From Sphingomonas sp. UNC305MFCol5.2 (GTDB taxonomy: Bacteria > Pseudomonadota > Alphaproteobacteria > Sphingomonadales > Sphingomonadaceae): a stretch of 64,000 nt of DNA. The stretch lies in NCBI RefSeq assembly GCF_000712135.1, contig NZ_JOOE01000001.1, positions 310,001 to 374,000 of the forward strand, in the 5' to 3' direction. The stretch's first letter is position 1; every line of letters begins with the position of its first letter. Below, piece after piece: positions 37,438 to 46,383 of this stretch. The position numbers and the translations under genes are program-made. The notes beneath the pieces are model-generated. The model was not told the origin of the DNA, did not search any database, and saw only the letters and a list, made by a program, of their open reading frames with translations.

Positions 37438-37880
37438 TGCCGGAGATCCGGCTTCCGGAAGTCTCTTCGGAGACGGTGCACGGCGCCTGCGTCGCGATCG
37501 GCGGACGCGCGGTGCTGATCGAAGGCCGTTCGGGCGAGGGCAAATCCGATCTCGCACTCCGCCTGATCGATCGCGGTGCTGCGTTGGTCGCCGACGGGCA
37601 GGTGGTCTGCCACCGCAACGACAAGGCGTTGCTGGCCAGCGCTCCGGCGCATCTCACCGGACGGATCGAAGTGCGCGGACTGGGGATTATCGAAATGCCC
37701 AGCGTGGAGCGCGTCCCCGTGGACCTTCTTATCGTCATTCTCGATGCCCCGCCTCGCTTCCCCGAAGATGCGCGGACGCGGCGCATCGCGGGGATCGACG
37801 TGCCTGTGCTGGCACTGGCAGCGCTCGAGCCTTCGGCGCCGATCAAGGTGGAGCTGGCCCTCAAGCAGGGGGCACGGTGA
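37437..37880 (+). CDS. hprK: HPr kinase/phosphorylase, short alphaproteobacterial form
   Basis: This 147-residue protein corresponds only to the C-terminal catalytic half of Firmicute HprK, as usual in alphaproteobacteria. The Walker A loop is EGRSGEGKSD (residues 29-38), followed by DLALRLIDRGAALVADGQV, RGLGIIEMP (family signature region) and the tail LALAALEPSAPIKVELAL. It would phosphorylate HPr (39215) on a serine to regulate the PTS. It starts one base inside the chvG stop and its stop overlaps the rapZ GTG. Confidence 0.93.
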   Translation: MPEIRLPEVSSETVHGACVAIGGRAVLIEGRSGEGKSDLALRLIDRGAALVADGQVVCHRNDKALLASAPAHLTGRIEVRGLGIIEMPSVERVPVDLLIVILDAPPRFPEDARTRRIAGIDVPVLALAALEPSAPIKVELALKQGAR

Positions 37881-38809
37881 GTCGTCGGCCCAAACACATC
37901 CTACTCGTGACCGGCATGTCGGGTGCCGGCAAGTCGACCGTATTGCGGACGCTCGAGGATCTGGGGTGGGAGACAGTCGACAATTTGCCGCTTCTTCTGC
38001 TCAACCGGCTGCTCGATACTCCGCCCGGCGAAGGCGCCGACGGCGACGACGAGCGTCCCCTCGCGCTCGGCATCGGCACCCAGACTCGCGGCTTCGACGC
38101 CGAGAGCATCGTCCGTCGCATCAAGAAGCTGAGTGAGGACGGCCATCATGTCGGCACGCTGTTCCTCGAATGCTCAGGATCGGAGCTCGAGCGCCGCTAT
38201 TCGGAAACGCGGCGGCGTCACCCGCTGGCGCAGGACCGCCCGGCGAGCGACGGCATCGCCCGCGAGCGCGAACTGCTCATGCCGCTGCGGCGCTGGTCCA
38301 ATCGGCTGATCGACACCACCACGCTCTCGTCCAACGAGCTGCAGCAACAGGTCCGTGCGACCTTCTCGGGCGACGGGCTGGGCAAGACGGTGCTGACGAT
38401 CACGTCGTTCGGGTTTGCGCGCGGGCTGCCGCGCGACGCCGATCTGGTGTTCGACATGCGATTTCTGCGCAATCCGCACTGGGTCGAATCGCTTCGTCCC
38501 GGGACAGGCCGCGACGACGACGTCTCGGCCTATATCGCCGAGGATCCCGCCTACGGACAGGCGATGGCGCAGATCGAGGCGTTGCTGCTCCTGCTGCTTC
38601 CTCGCTATCAGGCTGAAGGAAAGGCATATGTTACCGCCGCATTCGGGTGTACGGGGGGCCGCCATCGGTCGGTCCACGTCGCCGAACGGATGGCGCGGCG
38701 GTTGCGTGAAGAGGGATTTTCGCCCACGGTGACTCACCGCGATTTGCAGACCGCGCCGCAGGACTCGCTGGAGGGGGCCCCGGTGACCATATCAGGGGGC
38801 GGAGTTTGA
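37877..38809 (+). CDS. rapZ: RNase adapter RapZ (nucleotide-binding YvcJ/RapZ family)
   Basis: The 310-residue P-loop protein has Walker A VTGMSGAGKSTVLRTLEDLG (residues 11-30), DNLPLLLLNRLL, the central ECSGSELERRYSETRRRHPL and the C-terminal GCTGGRHRSVHVAERMARRL. In E. coli RapZ binds GlmZ/GlmY RNAs and GlcN6P and guides RNase E; in alphaproteobacteria the target is less certain. The GTG start overlaps the hprK stop by four bases. The position between hprK and the PTS genes is conserved in the group. Confidence 0.96.
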   Translation: MSRRPKHILLVTGMSGAGKSTVLRTLEDLGWETVDNLPLLLLNRLLDTPPGEGADGDDERPLALGIGTQTRGFDAESIVRRIKKLSEDGHHVGTLFLECSGSELERRYSETRRRHPLAQDRPASDGIARERELLMPLRRWSNRLIDTTTLSSNELQQQVRATFSGDGLGKTVLTITSFGFARGLPRDADLVFDMRFLRNPHWVESLRPGTGRDDDVSAYIAEDPAYGQAMAQIEALLLLLLPRYQAEGKAYVTAAFGCTGGRHRSVHVAERMARRLREEGFSPTVTHRDLQTAPQDSLEGAPVTISGGGV

Positions 38810-38810
38810 G

Positions 38811-39218
38811 ATGATTGGTTTGGTGCTCGTGACACACGGACGACTCGCCGAGGAGTTCGTGGTCGCGATGGAACATGTGGTGGGCCAGCAGGAGCGGATC
38901 GAACCGATCTCCATCGGCCCCGACGACGACATGGAGGCCCGCCGCGCGGACATCGCCGCGGCGATCGCACGCGTCGACGAAGGGCGCGGGGTGATCGTGT
39001 TGAGCGATCTGTTCGGCGGCACGCCTTCCAACCTCGCCATCTCGCTGATGGAGGCAGGCCGGGTCGAGGTGATAGCCGGAATCAACCTGCCGATGCTGAT
39101 CCGGTTGGGCAGCGCGCGCAAGACGATGAAGGTGACCGAAGCCGTCGCCGCCGCGCGCGATGCCGGGCGCAAATATATCACCGTCGCGTCCGAGGTTTTG
39201 GGAGAGGCCGCCGCGTGA
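38811..39218 (+). CDS. PTS EIIA component, mannose family
   Basis: This 135-residue protein of the EIIA(Man) fold begins IGLVLVTHGRLAEEFVVAM, with phosphorylatable His9. VLSDLFGGTPSNLAISLM and AGINLPMLIRLGSARKTM follow. No sugar permease (EIIBC) is in the window, so it probably acts in a regulatory PTS with HPr rather than in sugar transport. It begins two bases after rapZ and its stop overlaps the ptsH GTG. Confidence 0.95.
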   Translation: MIGLVLVTHGRLAEEFVVAMEHVVGQQERIEPISIGPDDDMEARRADIAAAIARVDEGRGVIVLSDLFGGTPSNLAISLMEAGRVEVIAGINLPMLIRLGSARKTMKVTEAVAAARDAGRKYITVASEVLGEAAA

Positions 39219-39487
39219 GCCGGGCGACCCGTACCGTGATGATCGAAAACCGCCGCGGTCTGCACGCACGCGCGAGCATGGCGTTCGTCACCCTCGCCAC
39301 CGGTCACCCGGTCGAGCTCATCGTCGAGAAGGACGGATCGAGCGCCTCGGGCACTTCGATCCTCGACCTGATGATGCTCGGCGCCGCCAAGGGCGACACG
39401 ATCACGATCAGCGCCGAGGGCGACGGCGCGCACGAGGCGGTGCAGGCGCTGGCGGAGCTCGTCGAGGCGCGCTTCGGCGAAGAGTGA
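39215..39487 (+). CDS. ptsH: Phosphocarrier protein HPr
   Basis: This 90-residue HPr has the EI-phosphorylated His17 in ENRRGLHARASMAF and a regulatory serine near residue 48 in SGTSILDLMMLGAAKG, the site targeted by HprK. Its neighbours are HprK and EIIA(Man), while the EI (ptsP) gene is not in the window. The GTG start overlaps the EIIA stop by four bases. A perfect paired-hairpin repeat follows and may end the operon transcript. Confidence 0.97.
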   Translation: MSRATRTVMIENRRGLHARASMAFVTLATGHPVELIVEKDGSSASGTSILDLMMLGAAKGDTITISAEGDGAHEAVQALAELVEARFGEE

Positions 39488-39494
39488 TCGTGCC

Positions 39495-39572
39495 GTGCTC
39501 CTGCGAAAGCAGGAGCCCAGAGCCGCCGGCGATTTCCTTTGTTATCCTGGGCTCCTGCTTTCGCAGGAGCAC
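39495..39572. repeat. REP-like perfect paired inverted repeat (CTCCTGCGAAAGCAGGAG type)
   Basis: Two 26-bp arms, 39495-39520 and 39547-39572, are perfect reverse complements. Each also self-folds (GCTCCTGC GAAA GCAGGAGC). The 26-bp middle is unpaired. It is located after ptsH and 23 bp before the next gene. Confidence 0.92.
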
Positions 39573-39594
39573 TTAAGCCATTAGGCCTCCTGCC

Positions 39595-40398
39595 ATGCCC
39601 CGCGAGATAACCGCCTTTTCCAACCCGCTGATCAAGCGCGTCCGGCTGTTGCGCGAAAAGCGCCACCGGCGGGAGGAGGGACTGTTCCTTGCCGAGGGGC
39701 TGCGCATCCTGACCGAGGCGCGCGAGGCCGGGCGGCTGCCCGAGTTCCTGTTCTTCGCCAGAGACATGGCCGGTCACCCGCTGGTCCGGGCGCTCGTCGA
39801 GGCCACCGAGGCGGCCGGCGGCGAGGCGATCGAGACCAATGCCGCCATCCTCTCCAAGCTCTCCGGCAAGGACAATCCGGGGGCCGTGGTGGGCGTCTAT
39901 CCCGAATTCGCGGTCGGGCTGGCCGACCTCGACCGGAACGCCGCGCCGATCTGGCTGGTCGCCGAGCGGCTGCGCGATCCGGGCAATCTCGGCACGATCC
40001 TGCGGACCGGCGACGCGGTCGGCGCGGGCGGGCTGATCCTGATCGACGACTGCGTCGACCCCTTCTCGGTCGAGGCCGTGCGCGCCAGCATGGGGGCGCT
40101 GTTCACGGTGCCGGTGGCCAGAGCGAGCTGGGCCGAGTTCGTGCCGTGGCTGCGCTCGGGGCCGGGCCAGCTCGTGGGCCTCAGCCTCGATACCGAGCAC
40201 GACTATAAGGCGCCCGCTTATCAGGCGCCGACCTTCCTGCTCACCGGCAACGAGGCGCAGGGCATGCCCGATTTCATGGCCGAGGAATGCGACCTGCTGG
40301 TCAAGATTCCGATGCTCGGCAAGGCCGACAGCCTCAACGCCGCAGTCGCGACGGCGGTGATGGCGTATGAGGTGCTGAGTAGGATTCGCGCGGCTTAA
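39595..40398 (+). CDS. SpoU/TrmH-family RNA 2'-O-methyltransferase
   Basis: This 267-residue SPOUT enzyme has an N-terminal substrate-binding domain (NPLIKRVRLLREKRHRREEG, FLAEGLRILTEA). Its trefoil-knot methyltransferase domain has AERLRDPGNLGTILRTGDAV (motif 1), PTFLLTGNEAQGMPDFMAEE (motif 2) and IPMLGKADSLNAAVATAVMA (motif 3). It methylates a ribose 2'-OH in rRNA or tRNA; the exact site cannot be predicted. It is downstream of the ptsH-linked repeat and probably a separate transcript. Confidence 0.93.
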   Translation: MPREITAFSNPLIKRVRLLREKRHRREEGLFLAEGLRILTEAREAGRLPEFLFFARDMAGHPLVRALVEATEAAGGEAIETNAAILSKLSGKDNPGAVVGVYPEFAVGLADLDRNAAPIWLVAERLRDPGNLGTILRTGDAVGAGGLILIDDCVDPFSVEAVRASMGALFTVPVARASWAEFVPWLRSGPGQLVGLSLDTEHDYKAPAYQAPTFLLTGNEAQGMPDFMAEECDLLVKIPMLGKADSLNAAVATAVMAYEVLSRIRAA

Positions 40399-40483
40399 CT
40401 TCGCACTTTTCCCGCGAATCGTGAAACTTCGTTGCGCGGGCACGTAATATTCATGCGAGAGTTTGTCGACAGATCCGGACGAT

Positions 40484-40530
40484 GTCAAAGAGCCGGCATG
40501 AGACTGACACAGCAAATCCTACATTGCGAG
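40484..40530 (+). repeat. Bipartite dispersed element, copy 4
   Basis: GTCAAAGAGCCGGC (40484-40497), 14 bp, then GCAAATCCTACATTGCGAG (40512-40530). The second box ends 83 bp before the start of the META-domain gene, nearly the same distance as copy 1 from ndk. Confidence 0.7.
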
Positions 40531-40613
40531 CATCCTGAACGGCAGCCGATCGTTACGGCCATGCGCGGTTCAGCCGCGCGGCGGCAGAAAGGCCGCAAAT
40601 AGGGAGATATGTC

Positions 40614-41318
40614 GTGATCAAGATTGCCGCCGCCGGACTGCTGACGCTGATCGCCCTTCCCGCTCTCGCCCAGTCGAATGCCCAGCCCTATCGCGCGTTG
40701 GGGACCGAGCCTTTCTGGGCACTGACGATCGACGGCTCGACGATCCGCTACCAGCCCGCGGGCGGTCGCGCCGTCAGCGTCGCCAGGCCGCGGCCGATCG
40801 TCGGTTTCAACGGCGAGCGCTATGTGACGCGCCGGATGACCGTGGACATCACGCATGTCGAATGCAGCGACGGGATGAGCGACCGCACGTTTCACGACAC
40901 CGTGACGGTGACGCTCGGCGGACGCACGCTGCGCGGCTGCGGCGGCGAGGTGCTCTCCGGGCGGCCCAACCCCGCCGCCGCTTCGCTCGAAGGCGATTGG
41001 CAGATCGAAGCGATCAACGGACGCCCGGTGGCGCCGCGCACCAACCCGCGGGTGACGTTCAGCGGCCAGCGGATCAGCGGAAATGCGAGCTGCAACAACT
41101 TCAACGGCAGCTTCCGCTTCCAGCGCGGGAAGCTCACCGCGGGACCGCTCGCGACGACGCGGATGGCTTGCGCGCAGCGGGCGCAGAACGTGCAGGAAAG
41201 CACCGTGCTGCGGATCCTCGGCGAGCCGCTCAGCGTCACGCGCAACCGGGGCGGCAAGCTGGTGCTGACCAACGCACAGGGCGGCCGTTTGACGCTGGCA
41301 CCGGCCGGGCGGCGCTAG
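40614..41318 (+). CDS. Secreted COG3650/META-domain protein
   Basis: The 234-residue product has a signal peptide (KIAAAGLLTLIALPALAQ). A COG3650-like domain follows (YRALGTEPFWALTIDGSTIR, VECSDGMSDRTFHDTVTVTL, LRGCGGEV), then a C-terminal META (HslJ-like) domain (LEGDWQIEAINGRPVA, GNASCNNFNGSFRF, TRMACAQRAQN). Cysteines in both halves may form disulfides. The GTG start has AGGGAG 7 bases upstream. It is probably periplasmic or outer-membrane-associated, linked in other bacteria to envelope stress or heat resistance; the role here is unproven. Confidence 0.87.
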   Translation: MIKIAAAGLLTLIALPALAQSNAQPYRALGTEPFWALTIDGSTIRYQPAGGRAVSVARPRPIVGFNGERYVTRRMTVDITHVECSDGMSDRTFHDTVTVTLGGRTLRGCGGEVLSGRPNPAAASLEGDWQIEAINGRPVAPRTNPRVTFSGQRISGNASCNNFNGSFRFQRGKLTAGPLATTRMACAQRAQNVQESTVLRILGEPLSVTRNRGGKLVLTNAQGGRLTLAPAGRR

Positions 41319-41324
41319 CCCAAC

Positions 41325-42023
41325 TCAGCTCGTCTTCTTGCGCTGATCGCGGACGTACTGGAGCTCGTCCTTCACTCTCTGGTCGTCGGGCGTGAGTTCG
41401 AGGCATTGGCCGAGCAGCTTCTCGGCTTCGTCGAGGCGGCCTTGCTCGATCCGGGCATAGCTCATCCCGAACCAGGCGCGACGGAGCGATTTCTTGCGCT
41501 GATCGTCTTCCTCCATCGCGGCGCCGGCGGCGGCGCGCTGGAAAGTATCATAGGAAAGCTGCCACTTGCGTTGTGCCTGATAGGCATAGCCCAGCTCGGA
41601 AAGATAATGCGGGTGCGCCGGCGCGAGCGAGACGGCGCGTTCGAGGAAGGGCACCGCAGCGTCGACCTGCTTCAGATCGATCAGCGCGAAACCTTGGGCC
41701 CAGAGCGCCGTGCACCAGCCGGGCTCGATCGCGATCGCGTCCTGCTTCGTGAGCGTAGCCTCGAGCAGGTGTATCATCGTCTGCTTCGGGGTCTGGTTGC
41801 AGTAGATCCTGCGCTTCTCGCCAGCATAGATCTTTTCATAATCGGCAAGCAAAGGTTGAAGGATGGCGATTGCCTCGGCCGGCTTCTTCGAGTCGATGGC
41901 GACGAGCGCTTCGCCCAGCTTTGCATTGCGCGCGGCCTGTTCCGGAGTGTCCTGAGCCGGCCGCGCCAGCGCGGGGCTTGCCGCGATCAGCGCCAGCGCC
42001 GCGAGCCAATGCATTCGAATCAT
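41325..42023 (-). CDS. Secreted TPR protein
   Basis: This 232-residue protein has a signal peptide (MIRMHWLAALALIAASPALA) and TPR helices: KLGEALVAIDSKKPAEAIAI, ALWAQGFALIDLKQVDAAVP, HYLSELGYAYQAQRKWQLSY and YARIEQGRLDEAEKLLGQCL. Two cysteines (YCNQTPKQ and GWCTALW) are conserved-looking. GGAGG lies 6 bases upstream of the ATG at 42023. It ends 7 bp from the stop of the convergent META gene. The role is probably a scaffold in the periplasm. Confidence 0.82.
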   Translation of the reverse strand: MIRMHWLAALALIAASPALARPAQDTPEQAARNAKLGEALVAIDSKKPAEAIAILQPLLADYEKIYAGEKRRIYCNQTPKQTMIHLLEATLTKQDAIAIEPGWCTALWAQGFALIDLKQVDAAVPFLERAVSLAPAHPHYLSELGYAYQAQRKWQLSYDTFQRAAAGAAMEEDDQRKKSLRRAWFGMSYARIEQGRLDEAEKLLGQCLELTPDDQRVKDELQYVRDQRKKTS

Positions 42024-42079
42024 GACGAACCTCCCCCAGTTCGCCAACAGACTATCAATCCGGCGGCGTCACGTCTCGC

Positions 42080-43345
42080 TCACTCTGCGGCCTCGGACAG
42101 GTCGGCCTCGCCGGCATGGCTGGCGAGGAGCTCGACCGGTGGGATCGTCTCGATCTCGCGGGCGCCGGTCTCGATATTGAGGTCCTTGAGCTTTCGGGCG
42201 CTGACCAGCGCGCGCGTCTCAAGGCTGGTCGCGAAGGTGTTGAAATTCTTGACCGCGGTGTTGAGACCGCTGCCCACGACCCGCAGGTCGCCGAGCGCCT
42301 TTGCGAGGCGATCGTAGAGTTCCTTGCCGAGTTCGCCGATCTGCCGGGCTTCCTTGGCGAGCTTCTCCTGACGCCACACCGCCGCGACCGTGCGCGCGAT
42401 CGCGATGAGGTTGGTCGGCGTGGCGAGCAGCACGCGCTTCTCGAACGCGAAATCCCAGAGCGTGTGATCATGTTCGAGCGCCGCGGAGAGGAAATGCTCG
42501 CCGGGAACGAACATGATCACATAATCGGGTGCGTCCTCGAACTGGCTCCAATAGGCCTTGTTGCCGAGCGCGTTGATATGCGCCTTCATCGAGGCGGCGT
42601 GTGCGGCGAGGCCGATATGGCGCTCGCTCTCGTCGACCGCGCCGAAAGCGTCCTGATAGGCGTTGAGCGAGACCTTGGCGTCGATCACCAGCGCGCGGCC
42701 GCCGGGGACACGGACGATCGCGTCGGGGCGAAGCCGGCCGCCCTCCTCGTGCGCGACGCTGACTTCGGTCTCGAAATCGGTGTGCTCGGCGAGCCCGCAG
42801 GTCTCGAGCACGTTCTTCAGCTGCTGCTCGCCCCAGCGGCCGCGCGACTTGGGCGCGTTGCGCAGCGAATTGACCAGCTTGGCGGCTTCGGTGCTGACGC
42901 GTTCGGTGCCGATCCGCATCTGCTCGATCTGGCCCTTGAGTTCGCCGAACGCGTTGCGGCGCTCCGCCTCGACCTTGGCGACGCCTTCCTCGTAGCGCTG
43001 GAGGCGTTCGTTGACCGGCTGGAGCAGCGACTTGAGATTCTCCCCCGCCATCGTTTCGGATTGCTTGAAGCGATCGTCGGCGCGTTTGAGGAACGCTTCC
43101 TGCGCCTCGCCCAGCGCGCGTGCGGCGAGTTCGGCGAACCGTGCTTCGAGGCCGTTGGTCTCGGCCTTCAAGGTGGCGAGCTCGATGTCCTTGCGGTTGA
43201 GATCGGAGATTGCCGCCTTGAAGTCACTTTCGCGCTTGTCGCGTTCGGCGCGGGCCTCCGCGACACCGCGCGAGCCGAGGAACCAGCCGAGCGCGAGGCC
43301 GCCGAGCAACGCGACGACGATTGCGATGAGAGCGAGCGAGTCCAA
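42080..43345 (-). CDS. rmuC: DNA recombination protein RmuC family
   Basis: The 421-residue product has an N-terminal membrane anchor (LALIAIVVALLGGLALGWFL) and a long coiled coil (about residues 35-165). The RmuC nuclease-like domain follows (GRWGEQQLKNVLETCGLAEH, LRPDAIVRVPGGRALVIDAK, YVIMFVPGEHFLSAALEHD, LLATPTNLIAIARTVAAVW). RmuC is implicated in limiting inversion and in recombination; its mechanism is not settled. The likely start is a TTG at 43345 with GGAGG 5 bases upstream; an upstream ATG extension would translate a repeat arm. Confidence 0.94.
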   Translation of the reverse strand: MDSLALIAIVVALLGGLALGWFLGSRGVAEARAERDKRESDFKAAISDLNRKDIELATLKAETNGLEARFAELAARALGEAQEAFLKRADDRFKQSETMAGENLKSLLQPVNERLQRYEEGVAKVEAERRNAFGELKGQIEQMRIGTERVSTEAAKLVNSLRNAPKSRGRWGEQQLKNVLETCGLAEHTDFETEVSVAHEEGGRLRPDAIVRVPGGRALVIDAKVSLNAYQDAFGAVDESERHIGLAAHAASMKAHINALGNKAYWSQFEDAPDYVIMFVPGEHFLSAALEHDHTLWDFAFEKRVLLATPTNLIAIARTVAAVWRQEKLAKEARQIGELGKELYDRLAKALGDLRVVGSGLNTAVKNFNTFATSLETRALVSARKLKDLNIETGAREIETIPPVELLASHAGEADLSEAAE

Positions 43346-43404
43346 ATGCGCCTCCGGAACAGAAGGCGAACTTAGCGGGGGAAGCACTTGGGAGCAACCC
43401 GCTA

Positions 43405-43512
43405 CGTCATCCCGGACTTGTTCCGGGATCCACGGTGCCGTCATGGAAAGGCTGGAAGCTCGACGGATTCGCCCAGCCGCATGGTGGACCCCGGCACAAG
43501 GCCGGGGTGACG
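43405..43512. repeat. REP-like paired repeat (CATCCCGGACTTGTTCCGGG / CCCCGGCACAAGGCCGGGG)
   Basis: The left unit 43405-43438 self-folds around CCCGGA-CTTGT-TCCGGG. The right unit 43484-43512 self-folds around CCCCGG-CACAAG-GCCGGGG. The outer ends CGTCA/TGACG pair with each other. The element lies between def and rmuC, both minus-strand. Confidence 0.85.
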
Positions 43513-43518
43513 ACTAGA

Positions 43519-44046
43519 TCAGGCCGCGGCTTTCCGCGCCTTGGCGAGCTTCTTGAGGATCATGTCGCGCTTGAGGCGTGAGAGATGGTCGATGAAGACG
43601 ATCCCCTCGAGATGGTCCATCTCGTGCTGGATGCAGGTGGCGAGCAGGCCCTCGAACAGCGCGTCATGCGCCGCACCCTGTTCGTCCAGCCATTTCACGC
43701 GGCAGCGCGCGGGGCGCTCGACATCGGCGAACTGCTCGGGGATCGACAGGCAGCCTTCGGTATAGACCGACTGCTCCTCGGCGGGATCGAGGATCTCGGG
43801 ATTGATGAAGACACGCGGCTGCCGGATCGGCTTGCCCTCCTCGTCTTCCTCCTCCTGCAGATCCATGACGATAACGCGTTTGGGCACGCCGACCTGGATC
43901 GCGGCGAGGCCGATGCCGGGGGCGTCGTACATCGTATCGAACATGTCGGCGATCAGCGCGCGCAGTTCGTCGTTCACCTCCTCGACGGGCTGGGAGATGA
44001 GGCGCAGGCGCGGGTCCGGGACTTCGACGATGGGTAACAGAGCCAT
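43519..44046 (-). CDS. def: Peptide deformylase
   Basis: This 175-residue metalloenzyme removes the formyl group from nascent N-formylmethionine. It has all three motifs: [16 protein letters not shown] (motif I), [17 protein letters not shown] with the metal-binding Cys (motif II) and [16 protein letters not shown] with both His and the catalytic Glu (motif III). The partner formyltransferase gene fmt lies nearby at 44741 but on the other strand, with recR between. Confidence 0.98.
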   Translation of the reverse strand: MALLPIVEVPDPRLRLISQPVEEVNDELRALIADMFDTMYDAPGIGLAAIQVGVPKRVIVMDLQEEEDEEGKPIRQPRVFINPEILDPAEEQSVYTEGCLSIPEQFADVERPARCRVKWLDEQGAAHDALFEGLLATCIQHEMDHLEGIVFIDHLSRLKRDMILKKLAKARKAAA

Positions 44047-44091
44047 GCCGCCGATTTAATTCGCGACCCGCTCCGCCGCAAGGGTGGGAAA

Positions 44092-44688
44092 TTACGCTAC
44101 GGGCCGCCGCGCGCGGAGTGCCTGGGCGAGCGTGCCTTCGTCGAGATAGTCGAGCTCGCCGCCGACGGGCAGGCCGTGGGCGAGCTGGGTGATGCGGATC
44201 GGATAGGTTTCGAGGCGTTCGGCGAGGTAATGCGCGGTGGTCTGGCCATCGAGCGTGGCGTTCATCGCGAGGACCACCTCGTCGATCCCGCCGGCGGCGA
44301 CGCGCCGGACGAGGCTGTCGACGCGCAGATCCTCGGGGCGGACGCCTTCGAGCGCCGAGAGACGGCCGCCGAGCACGTGGAACTTGCCGGGGAACAGCCG
44401 CGAACGATCGAGCGCCCAGAGATCGGCGACTTCCTCGACCACACAGAGCGCGCGGGCGTCGCGGCGCGGATCGGCGCAGATCGCGCAGGGATCGCTGGTG
44501 TCGACATTGCCGCAAATGCCGCAGGTGCTGAGGCGGCGGCTGACCGCAGTGAGCGCCGAGAGCAAGGGATCGAGCGCCGTCTCACGCTTCTTGAGCAAAT
44601 GGAGCACCGCGCGGCGCGCCGAGCGCGGGCCGAGCCCGGGAAGACGGGAGAGCGCCTGGGTCAGTGCCTCGATTTCGGGGGATGCCAT
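44092..44688 (-). CDS. recR: Recombination protein RecR
   Basis: This 198-residue RecR has a helix-hairpin-helix start ([20 protein letters not shown]), a zinc finger ([16 protein letters not shown]), a Toprim domain ([37 protein letters not shown]) and a Walker-B-like C-terminal segment (THLAHGL-type [20 protein letters not shown]). It works with RecF/RecO in loading RecA. It is 45 bp upstream of def on the same strand, a plausible operon. Confidence 0.97.
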   Translation of the reverse strand: MASPEIEALTQALSRLPGLGPRSARRAVLHLLKKRETALDPLLSALTAVSRRLSTCGICGNVDTSDPCAICADPRRDARALCVVEEVADLWALDRSRLFPGKFHVLGGRLSALEGVRPEDLRVDSLVRRVAAGGIDEVVLAMNATLDGQTTAHYLAERLETYPIRITQLAHGLPVGGELDYLDEGTLAQALRARRPVA

Positions 44689-44740
44689 GCATCAGACATA
44701 GGGGCTTGCGCACGCCCCTGCCAAGCGGCGAGAGGGAAGC

Positions 44741-45640
44741 ATGCGGATCATCTTCATGGGAACCCCCGAATTCGCCGTCCCCGTGCTCGACGCACTGGCT
44801 GAGGCTGGGCACGACGTCGTGGCGGCATATAGCCAGCCGCCGCGGCGCGGGAACCGGGGCAAAACCGCGCCATCGCCGGTGCATGCGCGCGCCGAGGCAC
44901 TGGGGATCGAAGTGCGCACGCCCCTCTCCTTCCGCGATGCCGAGGCCCAGGCGGCGTTTGCGGCGCTCGGTGCAGATGTGGCGGTGGTGGCCGCTTATGG
45001 GTTGATCCTGCCGAGATCGGTGCTGGAGGCGCCGCGTCTGGGGTGCCTCAACGTCCACGGCTCGCTCCTCCCGCGCTGGCGGGGAGCGGCGCCGATCCAG
45101 CGGGCGATCCTTGCCGGGGATGCCGAGACGGGGGTCGGGATCATGCAGATGGAGGCGGGGCTCGATACCGGGCCGGTGCGGCTCGAGGGACGAACGCCGG
45201 TAAACGACAAGACCGCGGGCGAGCTCACCGCCGAGCTGAGCGCGATGGGCGCGCGGCTGATGGTCGAGGTATTGGGTGATGTCGATGCGTATCCGGCAGT
45301 GCCGCAGCCCGAGGATGGCGTCACTTATGCCGCGAAGATCGACAAGGCCGAGGCGCGGCTGGATTTCACCCGCACGGCGGACGAAGTGGAGCGGCAAGTG
45401 CGCGCGTTCAACCCGGCACCGGGGGCGTTCTTCGAAGTACATGGCGAGCGGGTTCGGGTGCATGCCGCCGCGGTTCTCGCGGAGCGCGGGGAGATTGGCA
45501 CTGTGATCGACGACCAGCTGACGATCGCCTGCAGCGAAGGCGCGATCCGCCCGATCCTCGTCCAGCGCGCGGGGCGTGGCGTCATGACGTCAGCCGAGCT
45601 GTTACGCGGCTTTACGATCCCCGTGGGCACCCGGCTTTGA
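44741..45640 (+). CDS. fmt: Methionyl-tRNA formyltransferase
   Basis: This 299-residue Fmt formylates initiator Met-tRNA using 10-formyl-THF. N-terminal [20 protein letters not shown], the folate/catalytic [20 protein letters not shown] (Asn-His-Asp triad region), [16 protein letters not shown] and the C-terminal OB-like domain ([20 protein letters not shown]) are all present. Its stop overlaps the truA TTG start (TTGA), so the two are translationally coupled. Confidence 0.98.
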   Translation: MRIIFMGTPEFAVPVLDALAEAGHDVVAAYSQPPRRGNRGKTAPSPVHARAEALGIEVRTPLSFRDAEAQAAFAALGADVAVVAAYGLILPRSVLEAPRLGCLNVHGSLLPRWRGAAPIQRAILAGDAETGVGIMQMEAGLDTGPVRLEGRTPVNDKTAGELTAELSAMGARLMVEVLGDVDAYPAVPQPEDGVTYAAKIDKAEARLDFTRTADEVERQVRAFNPAPGAFFEVHGERVRVHAAAVLAERGEIGTVIDDQLTIACSEGAIRPILVQRAGRGVMTSAELLRGFTIPVGTRL

Positions 45641-46383
45641 CGCGGTTTGCGCTCACCGTGGAGTTTGACGGCCGGCCGTTCATGGGCTGGCAGCGGCAGG
45701 ACCATGGCCCCAGCGTCCAGCAGGCGATCGAGGATGCGGCGTTCGCGGTCACCGGCGAGACGGCGGTGGTGCATGCGGCCGGGCGCACCGACGCAGGGGT
45801 GCACGGGCTGGGCATGCGCGCGCATATCGACATTGCCCGGGCGATCACGCCTTTCCGGCTGATGGAGGCGCTCAACGCGCGGCTGCGGCCCCATCCGGTA
45901 GCGATACTCGATTGCGTCCGGGTGGCGGACGACTGGCACGCGCGCTTCTCGTGCCTCGCGCGGCATTACGAATATCGCATCGTCACCCGGCGCGCCCCGT
46001 TGACCTGGGAGAAGGGGCTGGCGTGGCGGATTCCGGGCGAGCTCGATGCCCGGGCGATGCACGCGGCGGCGCAATTGCTGGTAGGGCGGCACGATTTCAC
46101 TACCTTCCGCTCGGCGCATTGCCAGTCCGAGAGCCCGGTCAAGACGCTCGACCGGCTCGACGTGTCGCGCAACGGGGACCGGCTGCTGGTCCACGCCTCG
46201 GCGCGCTCGTTCCTCCACCACCAGGTGCGATCGATGGTCGGGTGCCTCGGCCTGGTAGGCCAGGGCAAATGGAACGCGGGAGACCTGCGCGAGGCGCTGG
46301 AGGCATGCGACCGTTCGCGGTTGGGGCTAAACGCGCCGCCCGATGGGCTGTTTTTCGTGCGCGCGGACTATCCTAGCGACTGA
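45637..46383 (+). CDS. truA: tRNA pseudouridine(38-40) synthase
   Basis: This 248-residue TruA has N-terminal [20 protein letters not shown], the catalytic Asp in [20 protein letters not shown] and later [12 protein letters not shown] and [20 protein letters not shown]. It isomerises uridines in the anticodon stem-loop. It starts at TTG overlapping the fmt stop and ends with an 11-bp tail-to-tail overlap with the methyltransferase gene at 46373. Confidence 0.98.
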   Translation: MTRFALTVEFDGRPFMGWQRQDHGPSVQQAIEDAAFAVTGETAVVHAAGRTDAGVHGLGMRAHIDIARAITPFRLMEALNARLRPHPVAILDCVRVADDWHARFSCLARHYEYRIVTRRAPLTWEKGLAWRIPGELDARAMHAAAQLLVGRHDFTTFRSAHCQSESPVKTLDRLDVSRNGDRLLVHASARSFLHHQVRSMVGCLGLVGQGKWNAGDLREALEACDRSRLGLNAPPDGLFFVRADYPSD

